This document shows, piece by piece, positions 36,683-45,633 of a stretch of DNA of 64,000 nt. A program made the translations under genes and the position numbers. The stretch lies in assembly GCA_019359545.1 (NCBI GenBank), contig JAHHHB010000019.1, positions 24,215 through 88,214 on the forward strand, read 5' to 3'. Position 1 is the stretch's first letter. The number at the start of each line of letters is the position of its first letter. Origin of the DNA: Desmonostoc geniculatum HA4340-LM1. GTDB taxonomy: Bacteria; Cyanobacteriota; Cyanobacteriia; Cyanobacteriales; Nostocaceae. The notes beneath the pieces were generated by a model. That model saw only the letters and a program-made list of their open reading frames with translations, ran no database searches and had not been told where the DNA came from.

Positions 36683-39600
36683 ATGACTTATATTAAGAAC
36701 ACTTTTCCCGAATTTCTCACTACCCTAGAAGGGTTCGATCGCTTACCGGATGAAGCGATCGCCAAGATATCCCAACAACTGCAAGCTTGGCGCTATCGGT
36801 TGGGTCAAAAACTCATTGGTAAAGAAAGTCTGCCGGAACACATCACCATCATTTATGAAGGACAAGTGCGGCTGTTGGGATACGAACCCCAGACGCAAAT
36901 CCCCATCACCTTGAAATTACTGCAACCAGGGGAAATCATCGGCGAAATTGGTTTATTGCGCGATGTTCCTTGTGAAACTGCGATCGCCTCCACCGAAGTA
37001 GTATGTTTAACCTTGAGTGCAGCAGCATATTTTCAGCTTTTAGAAGCATACCCAGCTTTTGCCGAGGCTCGGAAAAACCGCAGTAATTTAGTCGAAGTTT
37101 TTGATATTCTCAGCTCATACTGGCAAAAGCAAGCGATCGCCACATTAAATCTCAAAGAATTAACACAAACAGCTTTACCAGAAGCAACAATCCAGTATCT
37201 CACCCCAGGCAAAACTCCATTCGATCAACTCGATAGCGAACGCGTTTGGTTTGTCAGTGGTGGGGGTACCGTGACGAATTTTGCCGTTGGCGATCGGCTA
37301 GAATCAGAGGACAACGACAAAATCCAAGTTGTCGGTCGAACTTCCGCACGTTTAGTAGGTCTAAGTCCCTCAACCCTGATCTTGCAAGATACTCGACCTC
37401 TTGAACTTGTAGTCAGCGACACCCAATCACATAGCCAAGATCCACTAGATATTCCCTACGCATCAGATCAAATAGTCTTACCACAAACAACCGATCAGAC
37501 TTCAAAAAATTCGGCAAAAAACATAAAATACCCATTTTTTAGCGGGAAAGGAGAATTAAATACAGCCTTCGCCTGCTTCCAAATGCTTGCGAAACACTTA
37601 GAAATGCCGTTTCGTCGAGAGGTGGTTCGCCGCATTTTAAACGAGCAAATCAAACGCCAGGGTAATATTTCCTTTCCAGCAATTGCTTACCTAGCAGAGT
37701 TAATTGGACTCAAGGCGCAACTAGTAGATCTGCCAGTGGCCTCAGTGACGCGGATTCCCACACCAGCATTAATTCGCTATGCCGATAATTATGCCGTTTT
37801 ATATGCAACCGACGCCAACACTATGGTTGTGGGTGTACCATCCCAAGGAATTGTCCGCTGCAAACCCGCTCAATTTATTGAACAATTAGATACCGACCCT
37901 GCCAACTTTCCGCCACAAGTTAGGGTATTACTGCTGACAGCTACCAAAGAAACACCCCAAGAACGTTTTGGTTTGCGGTGGTTTATCCCTTATTTGTCAC
38001 GCTATCGCCGAGTACTAATAGAAGTATTTATCGCTTCCTTTTTCGTACAGTTAGCAGCATTAGCAAATCCCTTGGTAGTGCAGTTAATTATCGACAAAGT
38101 TATCACCCAAAATAGTATTGGGACTTTACATATTTTGGGGATTTTACTATTAGTAGTCGGGCTATTTGAAGCAGTGTTAACGACCTTACGAACCTACCTA
38201 TTTGTCGATACGACAAATCGCATCGATATGGGTTTAGGTTCGGAAATTATTGACCACTTATTACGTCTACCACTACGTTATTTTGAAAAGCGACCGGTGG
38301 GTGAACTTTCTACTCGGATTAACGAACTAGAAAACATCCGCCAATTTCTCACAGGTACTGCTTTAACAGTGGGGTTAGATGCTCTGTTTTCCGTGGTTTA
38401 TATCGGTGTGATGCTGATTTATAGTTGGCAACTCACCTTAGTAGGTTTAAGCACAATTCCCGTGTTTGTGATTATTACCCTAATAGCATCTCCCACCATT
38501 AGCAGACAATTACGCAGCAAAGCCGAACGCAACTCCGAAACTCAATCTTATTTAGTGGAGGTGATGTCAGGAATTCAAACAGTCAAAGCGCAGAATATCG
38601 AATTGCGATCGCGCTTTTCCTGGCAAGAGCGTTATGCTCGTTTTGTCGCCGCTGGTTTTAAAACAGTCGTTACTTCTACCCTTGCCAACTCTACCAGTAA
38701 CTTCCTCAACAAACTCAGCAGCTTACTAGTTTTGTGGGTAGGAGCTTATTTAGTACTCCAACAAGAATTAACTTTAGGTGAATTAATCGCCTTCAGAATC
38801 ATATCTGGTTACGTTACCAGCCCAATATTGCGCTTAGCTCAACTCTGGCAAAGCTTCCAAGAAACTGCCTTGTCCATAGAACGTTTGAGCGATATTGTTG
38901 ATACACCAGAAGAAGCAGAAACAGACCGCTACAATATACCCTTACCGACAATTACCGGAGCAGTCAAATACGAAAATGTTTCCTTCCGATTTGGCACTAC
39001 TGGCCCTCTACAACTTTCTAACGTCAACGTCGAATTTGCTCCCGGAAAATTTGTTGGCATTGTCGGGCAAAGTGGCTCTGGTAAAAGTACAATGATGAAA
39101 TTATTGCTGAGACTTTATGAAACCGAGTCCGGCAGAATTTTGATTGATGGTTACGACATTGCCAAAGTAGAACTTTATTCACTGCGACGACAAATTGGTG
39201 TAGTTCCCCAAGAAACATTGTTGTTTGATGGCAGCGTTCAAGAAAATATTGCCTTGACAAATCCTGATGCAACAACCGAAGAAATTATCCAAGCAGCTCA
39301 GGTAGCCTGTGCCCACGAATTTATCATGAACTTGCCCAACGGTTACAACACACGGGTAGGAGAACGTGGTTCTGCACTTTCTGGTGGACAACGACAAAGA
39401 ATTGCGATCGCCCGTTCTGTTTTACAACGACCAAAATTACTAGTTTTAGATGAAGCAACTAGCGCATTAGATTATCCCACAGAGCGGCAAATATGTCTCA
39501 ACTTAGCCAGGGCATTCAAGGGTGATACAGTATTTTTTATTACCCACCGATTGAACACCGTCAGTAATGCAGACATCATCGTTGTCATGGATAACAGCAG

Positions 39601-39688
39601 GGTTATAGAACAAGGTAGCCATCAAGAATTAATGGCCGCTAAAGGTCATTATTACTACCTGTATCAGCAACAAGAAGTGAACTTATGA
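36683..39688 (+). CDS. Type I secretion ABC exporter with cNMP-binding and degenerate C39-like domains
   Basis: 1001 residues. A cyclic-nucleotide-binding/Crp-like domain (about 15-140) is followed by a linker and a C39-like domain (about 285-415). That domain lacks the catalytic Cys (T-A-F-A-C-F-Q-M-L where D-C-G-x-A-C is expected) and the His. A six-helix membrane domain (about 430-710) and an ABC ATPase follow, with Walker A G795-Q-S-G-S-G-K-S, signature L899-S-G-G-Q-R-Q-R, Walker B L-L-V-L-D923-E and H-loop H955. HlyB-type RTX exporters keep a dead C39-like domain for substrate docking, so this protein probably moves the RTX proteins encoded upstream rather than processing GG-leader peptides. 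The HlyD partner follows in the same direction. Confidence 0.9.
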   Translation: MTYIKNTFPEFLTTLEGFDRLPDEAIAKISQQLQAWRYRLGQKLIGKESLPEHITIIYEGQVRLLGYEPQTQIPITLKLLQPGEIIGEIGLLRDVPCETAIASTEVVCLTLSAAAYFQLLEAYPAFAEARKNRSNLVEVFDILSSYWQKQAIATLNLKELTQTALPEATIQYLTPGKTPFDQLDSERVWFVSGGGTVTNFAVGDRLESEDNDKIQVVGRTSARLVGLSPSTLILQDTRPLELVVSDTQSHSQDPLDIPYASDQIVLPQTTDQTSKNSAKNIKYPFFSGKGELNTAFACFQMLAKHLEMPFRREVVRRILNEQIKRQGNISFPAIAYLAELIGLKAQLVDLPVASVTRIPTPALIRYADNYAVLYATDANTMVVGVPSQGIVRCKPAQFIEQLDTDPANFPPQVRVLLLTATKETPQERFGLRWFIPYLSRYRRVLIEVFIASFFVQLAALANPLVVQLIIDKVITQNSIGTLHILGILLLVVGLFEAVLTTLRTYLFVDTTNRIDMGLGSEIIDHLLRLPLRYFEKRPVGELSTRINELENIRQFLTGTALTVGLDALFSVVYIGVMLIYSWQLTLVGLSTIPVFVIITLIASPTISRQLRSKAERNSETQSYLVEVMSGIQTVKAQNIELRSRFSWQERYARFVAAGFKTVVTSTLANSTSNFLNKLSSLLVLWVGAYLVLQQELTLGELIAFRIISGYVTSPILRLAQLWQSFQETALSIERLSDIVDTPEEAETDRYNIPLPTITGAVKYENVSFRFGTTGPLQLSNVNVEFAPGKFVGIVGQSGSGKSTMMKLLLRLYETESGRILIDGYDIAKVELYSLRRQIGVVPQETLLFDGSVQENIALTNPDATTEEIIQAAQVACAHEFIMNLPNGYNTRVGERGSALSGGQRQRIAIARSVLQRPKLLVLDEATSALDYPTERQICLNLARAFKGDTVFFITHRLNTVSNADIIVVMDNSRVIEQGSHQELMAAKGHYYYLYQQQEVNL

Positions 39689-39703
39689 ACACGAGTCACA
39701 ATG

Positions 39704-39811
39704 GGCTACGCCCCGCTGCGCTAACAGAATTCACAATTCTGAATTCAGAAATCAGAATTCAGCAATAACCGTAGGGTGGACACCAGTATCGATAAACGTT
39801 GTCCACCCTAC
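39704..39811. repeat. Intergenic repeats: GGCTACGCCCCGCTGCGCTAAC block and 12-bp hairpin
   Basis: The 22-bp block at 39704-39725 recurs at 41452-41473 and, inverted, at 61486-61507. After it, GTAGGGTGGACA (39771-39782) pairs with TGTCCACCCTAC (39800-39811). GAATTCAGAATTC-type repeats lie between. The hairpin sits between the exporter and adaptor genes and could tune their relative expression. Confidence 0.65.
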
Positions 39812-39861
39812 AAAAATTTCTTTTTCAATCCAAAATTCAAAATTCAAAATCCAAAATCACT

Positions 39862-41430
39862 ATGACTCAACTTAATGGAAATCACACCAACGGCAATTAT
39901 AAAAACGGAGCAAAACAAGATTCACGAGTTGTGACAAAACAACAAAAAGCTGCTCCAGAATCTTTAATTAGCTCAAATCCTCAAGAATTTGAGCAGTCCG
40001 TTATTTTGCGTCAATCTCCAATTTGGTCACGTACAATTATGGTGACCTTAATGGCCTTAGCCTGTTTTGGAATAGCTTGGACTTATTTTGCCAAAATTGA
40101 GCAGGTAGTACCAGCAACAGGGCAACTAAAACCGCAAGGAACAGTTAAAGAAGTTCAAGCCCCTGTAAGCGGAGTAGTGAAAGCGCTTTATGTGAAAGAC
40201 GGACAAGAAGTTAAGCAAGGAGATTTGCTACTAACTTTTGATTCCATTGCCTCTGTTGCTGAATTAAATTCTTTGAATAAAATTCGTATTGCATTAACTA
40301 AAGAAAACCAAATTTATCGGCGACTGTTAGGAGCAAGCACTGGTACAACATCAGAACTATTATTTCTGCGTAGTAACTTGCCACCAGAAACTACTTTTTT
40401 GTTGAAAAATCGGGCAGCTTTAGTAGCAGAAAATGATTTGTTGCGGACTCAGTTAAGAAATTCCGGACAAGATTATGCATTGGGAATTGATGAACAACAA
40501 CGTCTACAAGTTGCCAAGCAAGAATTAGATTCTCGTTCTTCCGCTGCACGGTTAGAAGTAGAAAAAACCAGGAAACAACTGACTCAAACTCAAGTTAAAC
40601 TGGAAGATAGTAAATCAAGTTTAGCTATTCAACAAAGAATTTTAGATAAACTCAAAATTCTCTCAGAAGAAGGTGGCATTTCTCAGCTTCAGTATCTCAA
40701 TCAACAACAAGAAGTACAAAACCGCACAGCAGAAGTAGCCCAATTAGGTGAAGAACTGAAACGTCTCCAATTCGATATTGAAAAAGGACAACAAGAGGTA
40801 AGCAATACAGTAGCTATCACTGACAAAAACGTTTTGGATAAAATAGGTGACAACAAAAAACGTATTGCCGAAATCGATAGCCAATTCATGAAAGTTATTC
40901 TAGATAACGAGCAACGTTTAGCAGATGTCAATAGTAAAATATCCCAAACAGAATTAAACGTAAGATATCAAGAACTCCGCGCACCGGTGTCCGGAACAGT
41001 TTTTGATTTGCAAGCCAAAAACCCTGGATTTGTAGCGAATCCAACAACAAAACTGATGCAAATTGTACCAAACGAAAACTATATAGGTGAAGTTTTCATC
41101 ACAAACAAAGATATCGGTTTTGTGCGAAAAGGGATGAAAGTAGATGTCAGAATTGACTCCTTTCCTTACAGCGAATTTGGCGATATCAAAGGAGAAGTAC
41201 TAGGAATAGCTTCAGACGCATTACCACCAGATCAAACACATCAGTTTTATCGATTTCCCGCTAAAGTATCTTTGGATAAACAATCCTTAGTTATTAAGGG
41301 TAAAACGGTTTCTTTACAGTCAGGTATGTCCATCAGTGCCAATATAAAAGTGCGGGAAGAACGAACTGTCTTGAGTCTATTCACTGAGTTATTTACCAAG
41401 CAAATTGATACTCTCAAAGAAGTACGTTAA
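39862..41430 (+). CDS. HlyD-family periplasmic adaptor of the type I system
   Basis: 522 residues from ATG 39862. A longer frame from TTG 39799 only translates intergenic AAAATTCAAAATCC-type repeats and is rejected. A cytoplasmic tail precedes one membrane segment at about 56-76 (M-V-T-L-M-A-L-A-C-F-G-I-A-W). A lipoyl-like half (G-T-V-K-E-V-Q-A-P-V-S-G-V-V), long coiled-coil arms (about 185-370) and the second lipoyl half with beta-barrel (R-A-P-V-S-G-T-V-F-D-L) follow. The protein would link the ABC exporter to an outer-membrane TolC/HgdD channel, whose gene is not in the window. Confidence 0.9.
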   Translation: MTQLNGNHTNGNYKNGAKQDSRVVTKQQKAAPESLISSNPQEFEQSVILRQSPIWSRTIMVTLMALACFGIAWTYFAKIEQVVPATGQLKPQGTVKEVQAPVSGVVKALYVKDGQEVKQGDLLLTFDSIASVAELNSLNKIRIALTKENQIYRRLLGASTGTTSELLFLRSNLPPETTFLLKNRAALVAENDLLRTQLRNSGQDYALGIDEQQRLQVAKQELDSRSSAARLEVEKTRKQLTQTQVKLEDSKSSLAIQQRILDKLKILSEEGGISQLQYLNQQQEVQNRTAEVAQLGEELKRLQFDIEKGQQEVSNTVAITDKNVLDKIGDNKKRIAEIDSQFMKVILDNEQRLADVNSKISQTELNVRYQELRAPVSGTVFDLQAKNPGFVANPTTKLMQIVPNENYIGEVFITNKDIGFVRKGMKVDVRIDSFPYSEFGDIKGEVLGIASDALPPDQTHQFYRFPAKVSLDKQSLVIKGKTVSLQSGMSISANIKVREERTVLSLFTELFTKQIDTLKEVR

Positions 41431-41539
41431 TTTACAGCAGAACTCAGAATTGGCTACGCCCCGCTGCGCTAACAGAATTCAGTAGTAGGGGCGTACAGAT
41501 GTTGTTAGAAACATTAAAAAACTGGAGATTTCGTCATAA

Positions 41540-42523
41540 TTATTTCCCTTGAAATATCAAATACGTCCCTCCTAAACCTTCCACAATGGTACGTGTATTA
41601 GCAATCATCATTTTTTGATAAGTATCTGCTTCGCCTCCAACTTCTCCAAGTCCCTCAGAATACAACTTCCTTTCAGAAATTTTCACATCAGCTTCTCTGG
41701 CTACCGATTGAATTAAATTAGGGTTAATTGCTACCTCAGGAAAAATAGTTGGCACTTTAGCCTGTTTAATATTTTTAGCCAAATTATTGACTCGTGCAGC
41801 TGTCAGTTTTTCTCTACTGCTAATACTTTCCATTCCCCCTGTTAATGAAATACGGTATGATTTAGCATAATAACCAAATGCATCAGAGGTGGTAAACAAC
41901 TTGCGTTGTTTCTCAGGAATACTTGCAATTCTTGATTTAATCCAGGTATCTAGTTGAGTTAGTTCATTTGTGATTTTTTTGGTATTGCTGGTATAAACCT
42001 CTGCATTACTAGATGCTACTTTTTTGAGGTTACTATTAATTACTTCTACCATCTGCATCGCATTCTTAGCATTGTGCCAAACATGAGGATCGGTTACTGC
42101 TTTACCATCTTCCCGAAATTTTTGTGGCTTAGGTACTGCAACTTGGGCGATCGCTATTTTCGGTGCAGAATTTTTAGTTCCTTTAATTAATTTGAGCAGA
42201 TTTGGTTCAAAATTATAACCAGTATAGAGAATCAGATTAGCTTGCTCAAGAGCTTTACGATCTTCCGGTTTTGGTTTATAAGTTTTGGGATTGGCAGTAG
42301 GGGAAATCAAACAGGTGAGGTTAACTGTATTCCCAGCAACTTGTCTGGTTAAGTCACAGAGTACACTTGTGGTTGCTACAACTTGGGGAAGATTTTCATT
42401 CACCTCGGCAGTAGTCTGAGTAAATGTAGTTCTTGCAGCTTGATTTTGGCACCCAACAAATCCAATCGTCAATCCAACAAGAATACCTCGTAATAAATTA
42501 TTTCGTGGTGATTTATTTGACAT
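41540..42523 (-). CDS. Zn/Mn ABC transporter substrate-binding lipoprotein (ZnuA-like)
   Basis: 327 residues from ATG 42523. A second ATG at 42529 touches the AGGAG at 42530-42534, whereas 42523 has a 6-base gap, so 42523 is preferred. The signal ends F-V-G-C-Q, a probable lipobox. The cluster A-I fold is shown by V-V-A-T-T-S-V-L-C-D, A-N-L-I-L-Y-T-G and D-P-H-V-W-H. Metal ligands are atypical: N-P-K-T-Y replaces the usual D-P-H-T-Y (first His lost), while the His of D-P-H and a Glu in G-M-E-S are kept. A Zur-like box lies 29 bp upstream. No permease or ATPase gene is adjacent. Zn is the most likely metal because of the box. Confidence 0.8.
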   Translation of the reverse strand: MSNKSPRNNLLRGILVGLTIGFVGCQNQAARTTFTQTTAEVNENLPQVVATTSVLCDLTRQVAGNTVNLTCLISPTANPKTYKPKPEDRKALEQANLILYTGYNFEPNLLKLIKGTKNSAPKIAIAQVAVPKPQKFREDGKAVTDPHVWHNAKNAMQMVEVINSNLKKVASSNAEVYTSNTKKITNELTQLDTWIKSRIASIPEKQRKLFTTSDAFGYYAKSYRISLTGGMESISSREKLTAARVNNLAKNIKQAKVPTIFPEVAINPNLIQSVAREADVKISERKLYSEGLGEVGGEADTYQKMMIANTRTIVEGLGGTYLIFQGK

Positions 42524-42551
42524 CCTCATCTCCTACTGGATGCATAAAAAA

Positions 42552-42566
42552 AGATAATCATTATTA
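42552..42566. promoter_or_regulatory. Zur-box-like operator
   Basis: AGATAAT-C-ATTATTA matches the cyanobacterial Zur consensus TGATAAT-N-ATTATCA at 12 of 14 defined positions. It lies directly upstream of the ZnuA-like gene on the minus strand, where it would overlap the promoter or start of transcription. Confidence 0.6.
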
Positions 42567-43017
42567 TTCAAGAATTCAAAATTCAGCAAACAAGGTTTTT
42601 GCAGGTAAAATGTAGCCTCATGCGACGGGCTGTAAAACTGCTAAAGGTAAAAGCACCAAGATACGAGGCGATGCTAGGGTATCTCTTTGGTAGAAAATGT
42701 AGTGCAGTCTTTCACTATCTGCATCAAGCAACTATACCATTGTGGTGATGTGCCGTCAAAGTCGCAAATTGATTAAGGAGAGGAACATAGTGATGATGGG
42801 GCGTATCGATCATACGGGTTGATGGGAGCATACCAAGTCGTGAATCTAAGGCAATTGTAGCTGTGGTTTTGCGAGGCGTGGATATGTATTTGTTACAAAA
42901 TTGGCAAATTTGCGATTTTTTAGTCATTAAATTATTGCAGCTACAACAGTGGGTAAGTCAAGGAGCAAGGCTAACTCAACTTCCTATGAATCGTTTACCT
43001 AAAACTGAATCTGCTTA
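42567..43017. other. Region without an assignable gene
   Basis: Small frames occur on both strands: a 43-codon + strand frame starting near 42619, a 44-codon + strand frame at 42884-43018, and a minus-strand frame 42724-42927 with C-x-x-C and two His clusters. None has a clear ribosome site or a recognisable family. Decayed coding DNA is possible. Confidence 0.35.
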
Positions 43018-43116
43018 GGGACTTCCAAGGAAAAAATATTCCATAGTAGGGTAGCACAGCTGTGCTACCGGAAAAATGTACAAATAATTTGGGATAATTT
43101 ATTTTTTGGAAGTCCC
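43018..43116. mobile_element. MITE with GGGACTTCCAA ends and TTA duplication
   Basis: 99 bp. Perfect 11-bp inverted ends at 43018-43028 and 43106-43116, flanked by TTA at 43015-43017 and 43117-43119. The centre has the palindrome GGTAGCACAGCTGTGCTACC. Confidence 0.75.
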
Positions 43117-43374
43117 TTAACTGACTACAGTTCACTTAGGCTCGAATCGAATACGTCCTACGAGCACGACAACCAAAATATTTTTCACAACCAGAGAATC
43201 TTATTGATATTTCCTACAATTGTTATTAAGCCAAGTATATTGTTTGAGAAACTTATGTTCGCTCATAATCTAAGGCAAACAAGATATTTACCCCACAAAA
43301 TTGGATAATTATTCCTTTGTAATCCCTAACTACATAGAACAATTTATCAAATCTGATATTAGTCAAGATCAACA
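43117..43374. other. Leader of the 111-residue membrane protein gene
   Basis: AT-rich DNA without a gene or repeat that I can recognise. Confidence 0.35.
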
Positions 43375-43710
43375 ATGGTAATTATAGTCGTCATAATTAA
43401 CACCTTTATTTCGTTGATACTACTGTATGGTGCTTGGCAAGTGTGGCAACTTAAGCAGCGACTAGCATGTATAGCAGATAGCTTAACCGCCTATGAAATT
43501 TGTACCCATGCAACACTGCATAAAGCACCTGAAAATATTTATCTGAGTCAGCAGAATATTTCTAACTTACGGCAGAGAAACCAAGCACTACAGATACAAA
43601 TTCAACAAGTCCAGCAAATTATCAGTCTGATTTTGCTAGGGCGGCAAATCTGGCAGCGTTATTTTCTGAGACCACGGTTAACACCTGGGAAAACAACACT
43701 CACAAAATGA
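43375..43710 (+). CDS. Small membrane protein with coiled coil
   Basis: 111 residues: an N-terminal membrane helix (about 1-25, V-I-I-V-V-I-I-N-T-F-I-S-L-I-L-L), an L-K-Q-R-L-type amphipathic stretch, then Q-rich coiled coil (about 60-92) and a basic tail. The layout, ahead of a YtxH gene and a DUF948-like gene in the same direction, suggests a small envelope or stress-protein cluster. I recognise no family for this member. Confidence 0.6.
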   Translation: MVIIVVIINTFISLILLYGAWQVWQLKQRLACIADSLTAYEICTHATLHKAPENIYLSQQNISNLRQRNQALQIQIQQVQQIISLILLGRQIWQRYFLRPRLTPGKTTLTK

Positions 43711-44008
43711 ATTAATTAACAAAAGGTGACAATTGAGCAACTCCTGATCCAGAAATCAGAATTGACAGCAAAATTTTTAATTCTGATTTCTTAGAATAAA
43801 AGCAACATTTGTGGCTGATATTTTGTCAGGATAGTAACTACTAGACTGTGAGCGAAGCTTAGCTACCTTTAACAAGGGACTCAAGCCCCTTGTCTGCTGA
43901 ATTGAGATGGTAGCTGGATTTGCACCATGCTGCACATAGATAAAATTGTTTAAGTCTTGCAAGGGGGGGAAACCCACCTAAAATGGGTCTAAGGAGAGAA
44001 ACAATAAA

Positions 44009-44359
44009 ATGTCTAATAATCGTTCTGGAATATTTGTTGGCGGTTTGATGCTGGGAGCGACCATCGGCGCTTTAGCCGGTTTACTTGCTGCTCCACGCAC
44101 AGGGCGCGAAACGCGTAAAATTTTGCAAAAATCTGCCAATGCTATCCCAGACTTGGCAGAAGATATATCAACAAGTGTGCAAATCCAGGCAGATCGTCTT
44201 TCTGCCAGCGCATTGCGAAACTGGGATGAAACTTTAGATAGATTACGGGAAGCGATCGCCGCAGGTGTAGATGCTAGTCAGCGGGAAAGCCAAGTCTTGA
44301 ACCGGCAAACATCTATTGAGGACTCAGATTCTCTTCCCCAGCAATTAGAACGCTTATAA
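44009..44359 (+). CDS. YtxH domain protein
   Basis: 116 residues beginning with a glycine/alanine-rich membrane hairpin (G-I-F-V-G-G-L-M-L-G-A-T-I-G-A-L-A-G-L-L-A-A-P) followed by R-T-G-R-E-T-R-K, the signature of YtxH (general stress) proteins. The rest is an amphipathic helix with D-L-A-E-D-I. AAGGAG at 43992-43997 precedes the ATG by about 11 bases. It stands 11 bp from the next gene, so the two form an operon. Confidence 0.8.
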   Translation: MSNNRSGIFVGGLMLGATIGALAGLLAAPRTGRETRKILQKSANAIPDLAEDISTSVQIQADRLSASALRNWDETLDRLREAIAAGVDASQRESQVLNRQTSIEDSDSLPQQLERL

Positions 44360-44370
44360 ATGATCTAACC

Positions 44371-44910
44371 GTGATTGAACCCCTGTTTTGGTTGGGACTT
44401 TCCTTACTGTTAGTCGCCACAAGCTTAACTGCGGTTTTAGTGGCGGCTATACCGGCTTTGCAGGAGTTAGCACGCGCTGCTCGCAGTGCAGAAAAGCTAT
44501 TTGACACACTCTCACGAGAATTACCACCTACTCTAGATGCTATCCGCGTCACTGGTTTAGAAATTACTGACTTAACTGATGATGTCAGTCAAGGTGTAAA
44601 AAGTGCCAGTCAAGTTGTCAAACAAGTAGACCAAAGCCTTGATACTGCGAGAAAACAAGCTCAAAATCTGCAAGTAGGTACACGCAGCATAGTTGTTGGC
44701 GTCAAAGCAGCTTGGAGAAACTTCACGCGCCAAAAACCTGCGAGGCGAACAGGCGATCGCTTGCCAAGCAATGAAAAACCACCCCTAACGTTGCGAGAAC
44801 GAGAAGTGCTCAGGCCAGAAAATCGTCGGAGTAAAGCAGAGGTATACCGCACTAATGACGGTTATAACGATGCCAGTAGCTGGGAAAACAATTTTGATGA
44901 GGAAGATTGA
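44371..44910 (+). CDS. DUF948-like membrane protein
   Basis: 179 residues from a GTG start (V-I-E-P-L-F-W-L-G-L). One membrane helix at about 6-30, then an extended helical region with A-R-S-A-E-K-L-F-D-T-L and D-D-V-S-Q-G-V-K-S-A-S-Q-V-V-K-Q-V-D, typical of DUF948. The C-terminal 60 residues are charged and low in complexity. It is co-directional with and adjacent to the YtxH gene. Its role is unknown; related proteins are induced by general stress in Bacillus. Confidence 0.7.
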   Translation: MIEPLFWLGLSLLLVATSLTAVLVAAIPALQELARAARSAEKLFDTLSRELPPTLDAIRVTGLEITDLTDDVSQGVKSASQVVKQVDQSLDTARKQAQNLQVGTRSIVVGVKAAWRNFTRQKPARRTGDRLPSNEKPPLTLREREVLRPENRRSKAEVYRTNDGYNDASSWENNFDEED

Positions 44911-45002
44911 GCAACAAAAGGGCATAGAGCATTGCTTATCTTCTTTGTTGCAAGTGTCAAAAGGTACTATTTCATCAGCTTCAAAAAAAGCGATTTTTGT
45001 TT

Positions 45003-45380
45003 ATGGATAAACTTTGGCACTGTATTCAGCAATTTGGGAAAACGGGTGAAGCATATTTTAATCAAGCCGTCTTTTTAGGAGAAATGTGCTTGTTCCCAAA
45101 TTTCTGCCATGAACCAAGTACATACGAGGTTGTTTGCAAATTTGTAGATAGCGTGAATAGCCAATATAAATCTTGGGACAGTTCAATAGGGGATTTCTTT
45201 GTATTTGCAAAACCTAGCGGATATTGCAGTTTTGATAAAGGCTGCATTAGCACTCGTGATGTTGTCAATTTGTGTGATTTTGGCAAATATTTATATCCAG
45301 AGGCAGGAAATATACTGAATATACATTATTGGGTTCTAATGAGAATGATAATAAAAAAAACAACAAGAGACAATAAATAA
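45003..45380 (+). CDS. Hypothetical 125-residue protein
   Basis: Frame from ATG 45003 (M-D-K-L-W-H-C-I-Q-Q-F); a TTG at 44997 adds two residues. It has six cysteines, no membrane helix and no family that I recognise. Composition is protein-like with several aromatic residues. There is no obvious ribosome site, and it lies between clear operons. It may be a real orphan gene. Confidence 0.45.
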   Translation: MDKLWHCIQQFGKTGEAYFNQAVFLGEMCLFPNFCHEPSTYEVVCKFVDSVNSQYKSWDSSIGDFFVFAKPSGYCSFDKGCISTRDVVNLCDFGKYLYPEAGNILNIHYWVLMRMIIKKTTRDNK

Positions 45381-45633
45381 TGACTTACTAACACTCTTCC
45401 CATCTACGATTATCATTTTTTCAAAGATATTTTGAGTATTTTAACTGATTGACAAAACGCACTTTATATTAAATCACCACGAATGCCACTCGCAATCCCC
45501 ACTCCTCAAAAACCCTTTGCTTTGATCCCTTAGATTAGAGTAAAGTAAACAAGTGTAAAGAAGTATCATTTTTCTAGTACTCTTTTAAAACAACTTGTTC
45601 ACTTTTACCTTTGATATTTGTATAAAAACGTCC

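Noticed and set aside
39799..39861. N-terminal extension of the HlyD adaptor
   Set aside because: It translates AAAATTCAAAATCC repeats; the ATG at 39862 is the likely start.
42724..42927. 67-codon minus-strand frame with C-x-x-C and His clusters near the Zur-like box
   Set aside because: Tempting as a zinc protein, but it lacks a ribosome site and any recognisable family, and another frame on the opposite strand is equally open.
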